Source: Lachnospiraceae bacterium
GTDB lineage: Bacteria; Bacillota; Clostridia; Lachnospirales; Lachnospiraceae
Assembly: GCA_025758065.1 (NCBI GenBank)
Contig: CP107199.1
Span: forward strand, 3,197,501 to 3,261,500
Direction: 5' to 3'
DNA length: 64,000 bases
The number at the start of each line of letters is the position of its first letter. The stretch's first letter is position 1. The notes beneath the pieces are model-generated. The model saw nothing but the letters and a program-made list of their open reading frames with translations. It was not told the DNA's origin and did not search any database. Below, in pieces: positions 63,183 to 64,000 of this stretch. A program made the translations under genes and the position numbers.

Positions 63183-63201
63183 TTAGACAGGAGGTTCCGC
63201 A

Positions 63202-63753
63202 ATGAAAATTCAAGATGCGAAGAAGGCATACGCCGCGCAGATAGATACGCTGTGGACACGGAAACGCGACCTATCGCAGGCGCTCAAAAATTGCCAGCAG
63301 GGCGGCGCGCCCAATGTGGATCGTGTGGAGATCTCCCGTGAGCTGTCCGCCGTGGACGCGCAATACAACGAGGCCCAGGGCGTGATGGAGAGCATCATCG
63401 AGCGGGAGACTGCCATCCACAACGCCGAGGTTGCAAAGCAGCAGGGCAATGCTCTATCGAAGGCCGCAGAGGAGATGGGCAAGATGCTGGAGATCTACCA
63501 CCGCATCGCCTCCGGCGGCCAAGTCCCTCCGGAGGATGAACAGCGGCTGATGGAATACAACCACGAGCTTTACATGGCGGCTAAGACCGCGGCCATGCTG
63601 CAAGAGGGAGACGGCGAGAAGTACGACTCCCTCTTTGAGGACGAGGAGGAAAAAAACGGCGAAGAAAAGACCGCCAGCGAGATCGCGGGCGAGGCGGAGA
63701 TCTCCGTCCCCGGCGGAGGCGGGGACGCCGGTCTCGACATCGCCTCGGAGTGA
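63202..63753 (+). CDS. Conserved hypothetical coiled-coil protein
   Basis: 183 residues, strongly helical and charged (MKIQDAKKAYAAQIDTLWTR; coiled coil ~5-110), then an acidic tail (DSLFEDEEEKNGEEK) and a Gly-rich end. AGGAGG precedes the ATG. Codon use is much richer in GC than in the rest of the window. I do not recognise a function; such proteins are common in Oscillospiraceae. Confidence 0.7.
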   Translation: MKIQDAKKAYAAQIDTLWTRKRDLSQALKNCQQGGAPNVDRVEISRELSAVDAQYNEAQGVMESIIERETAIHNAEVAKQQGNALSKAAEEMGKMLEIYHRIASGGQVPPEDEQRLMEYNHELYMAAKTAAMLQEGDGEKYDSLFEDEEEKNGEEKTASEIAGEAEISVPGGGGDAGLDIASE

Positions 63754-63790
63754 TGGCTATACCGCTCCTCCGTTTCTTTTTTAGGACAGC

Positions 63791-63829
63791 AAAAAAGGGC
63801 ACAAAACCGCCCTTTACGGTTTTGTGCCC
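63791..63829 (-). terminator. Riboswitch expression-platform terminator
   Basis: On the minus strand GGGCACAAAACCG pairs perfectly with CGGTTTTGTGCCC and is followed by TTTTTT, directly downstream of the riboswitch. Confidence 0.9.
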
Positions 63830-63995
63830 CCGTTGAGTTACCTGAGAGATTCCCTCCGCTTTGGGAGGTTGCACCTTCGGTGGTCGGGCGCTGCCGCCCG
63901 GCCTTTTCGGAGCGTCGTCCGAAACCGGTCCTTTTGCCTGGGAGCTTCTGCGTTCCCCTTCGGCATCGCCTGAGCGATCTCTCCCGATTTCATCG
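63830..63995 (-). ncRNA. Tandem glycine riboswitch
   Basis: On the minus strand two aptamers follow each other: GGGAGAGATCGC, GCCGAAGGGG, CTCCCAGGCAAAAGGACCGG, then CACCGAAGGTGCAA and GAATCTCTCAGGTAAC. These are the conserved glycine-aptamer strings in the right order. Such switches control glycine cleavage or amino acid symporter genes. Here the gene following on the minus strand is absent. Confidence 0.9.
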
Positions 63996-64000
63996 TCCGA

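Noticed and set aside
63581..63874. 97-codon minus-strand frame rich in Arg and Pro
   Set aside because: It is the antisense of the hypothetical gene and the riboswitch terminator; no ribosome site.
1..64000. tRNA or rRNA genes
   Set aside because: I looked for tRNA-like and rRNA-like sequences and recognised none; a tRNA scan would be decisive.

Overview
The window looks like a chromosomal segment of a Gram-positive gut anaerobe of the Lachnospiraceae (Clostridia). The evidence is the conserved order ylxM-ffh-rpsP-khpA-rimM-mutL-miaA, an mreCD/PBP2/minCDE/rodA block, a glmS ribozyme, lexA next to a YneA-like gene, and protein families typical of that group. Base composition is moderate to low in GC until about 62.7 kb, where it rises sharply.

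Region 1 (1-29.5 kb) is housekeeping: SRP and ribosome biogenesis, mismatch repair and tRNA modification (ylxM to miaA); cell shape and division (radC, mreC, mreD, PBP2, minC, minD, minE, rodA, mgsA, a D-Ala-D-Ala carboxypeptidase); an HlyD-like gene, yggS, sepF; aroB-lspA-RluA; a cytidylate-kinase-like gene; glmS with its ribozyme; an LCP protein; and an atypical HPr. Short structured repeats with inverted ends lie between these genes.

Region 2 (29.5-38.4 kb) is a complete type II-A CRISPR-Cas locus: a tracrRNA with a clear promoter, anti-repeat and terminator, then cas9, cas1, cas2, csn2, a transposase gene, a leader, and an array of 14 full 36-bp repeats with 30-bp spacers plus a truncated end repeat.

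Region 3 (38.5-44.3 kb) is the most unusual part. It is a ~5.8-kb filamentous-phage-like (inovirus-like) prophage with a pVIII-like coat protein, a Zot-like ATPase, minor-coat-like membrane proteins and a small candidate ssDNA-binding protein. Its replication protein has the layout of eukaryotic CRESS-DNA virus Reps (HUH endonuclease plus superfamily 3 helicase). Upstream of rep is a hairpin whose loop carries the nonanucleotide TAGTATTAC, beside GCGAC iterons, as in circoviruses and nanoviruses. The element is bounded by related inverted-repeat sites that look like Xer recombination sites. The left end carries a second, inverted copy, so the single strand could fold into a CTX-phi-like attP hairpin. 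A XerS-like recombinase gene lies 0.9 kb beyond the right end.

Region 4 (44.4-57.9 kb) holds TtcA-like, XerS-like, GtrA, a GH3 glycosidase, a DUF819 transporter, MATE pumps, flavodoxin plus DUF3793, and a divergent yneA-like/lexA pair with four LexA boxes.

Region 5 (58-64 kb) is decaying accessory DNA: a lipoprotein/MBOAT deletion chimera, a DHHW protein, an IS91-like relic, a frameshifted DUF3841 gene, an LprI-like lipoprotein, and a nuclease-toxin fragment joined to a broken transposase. It ends in GC-rich DNA with a tandem glycine riboswitch that has no gene in its own orientation inside the window.
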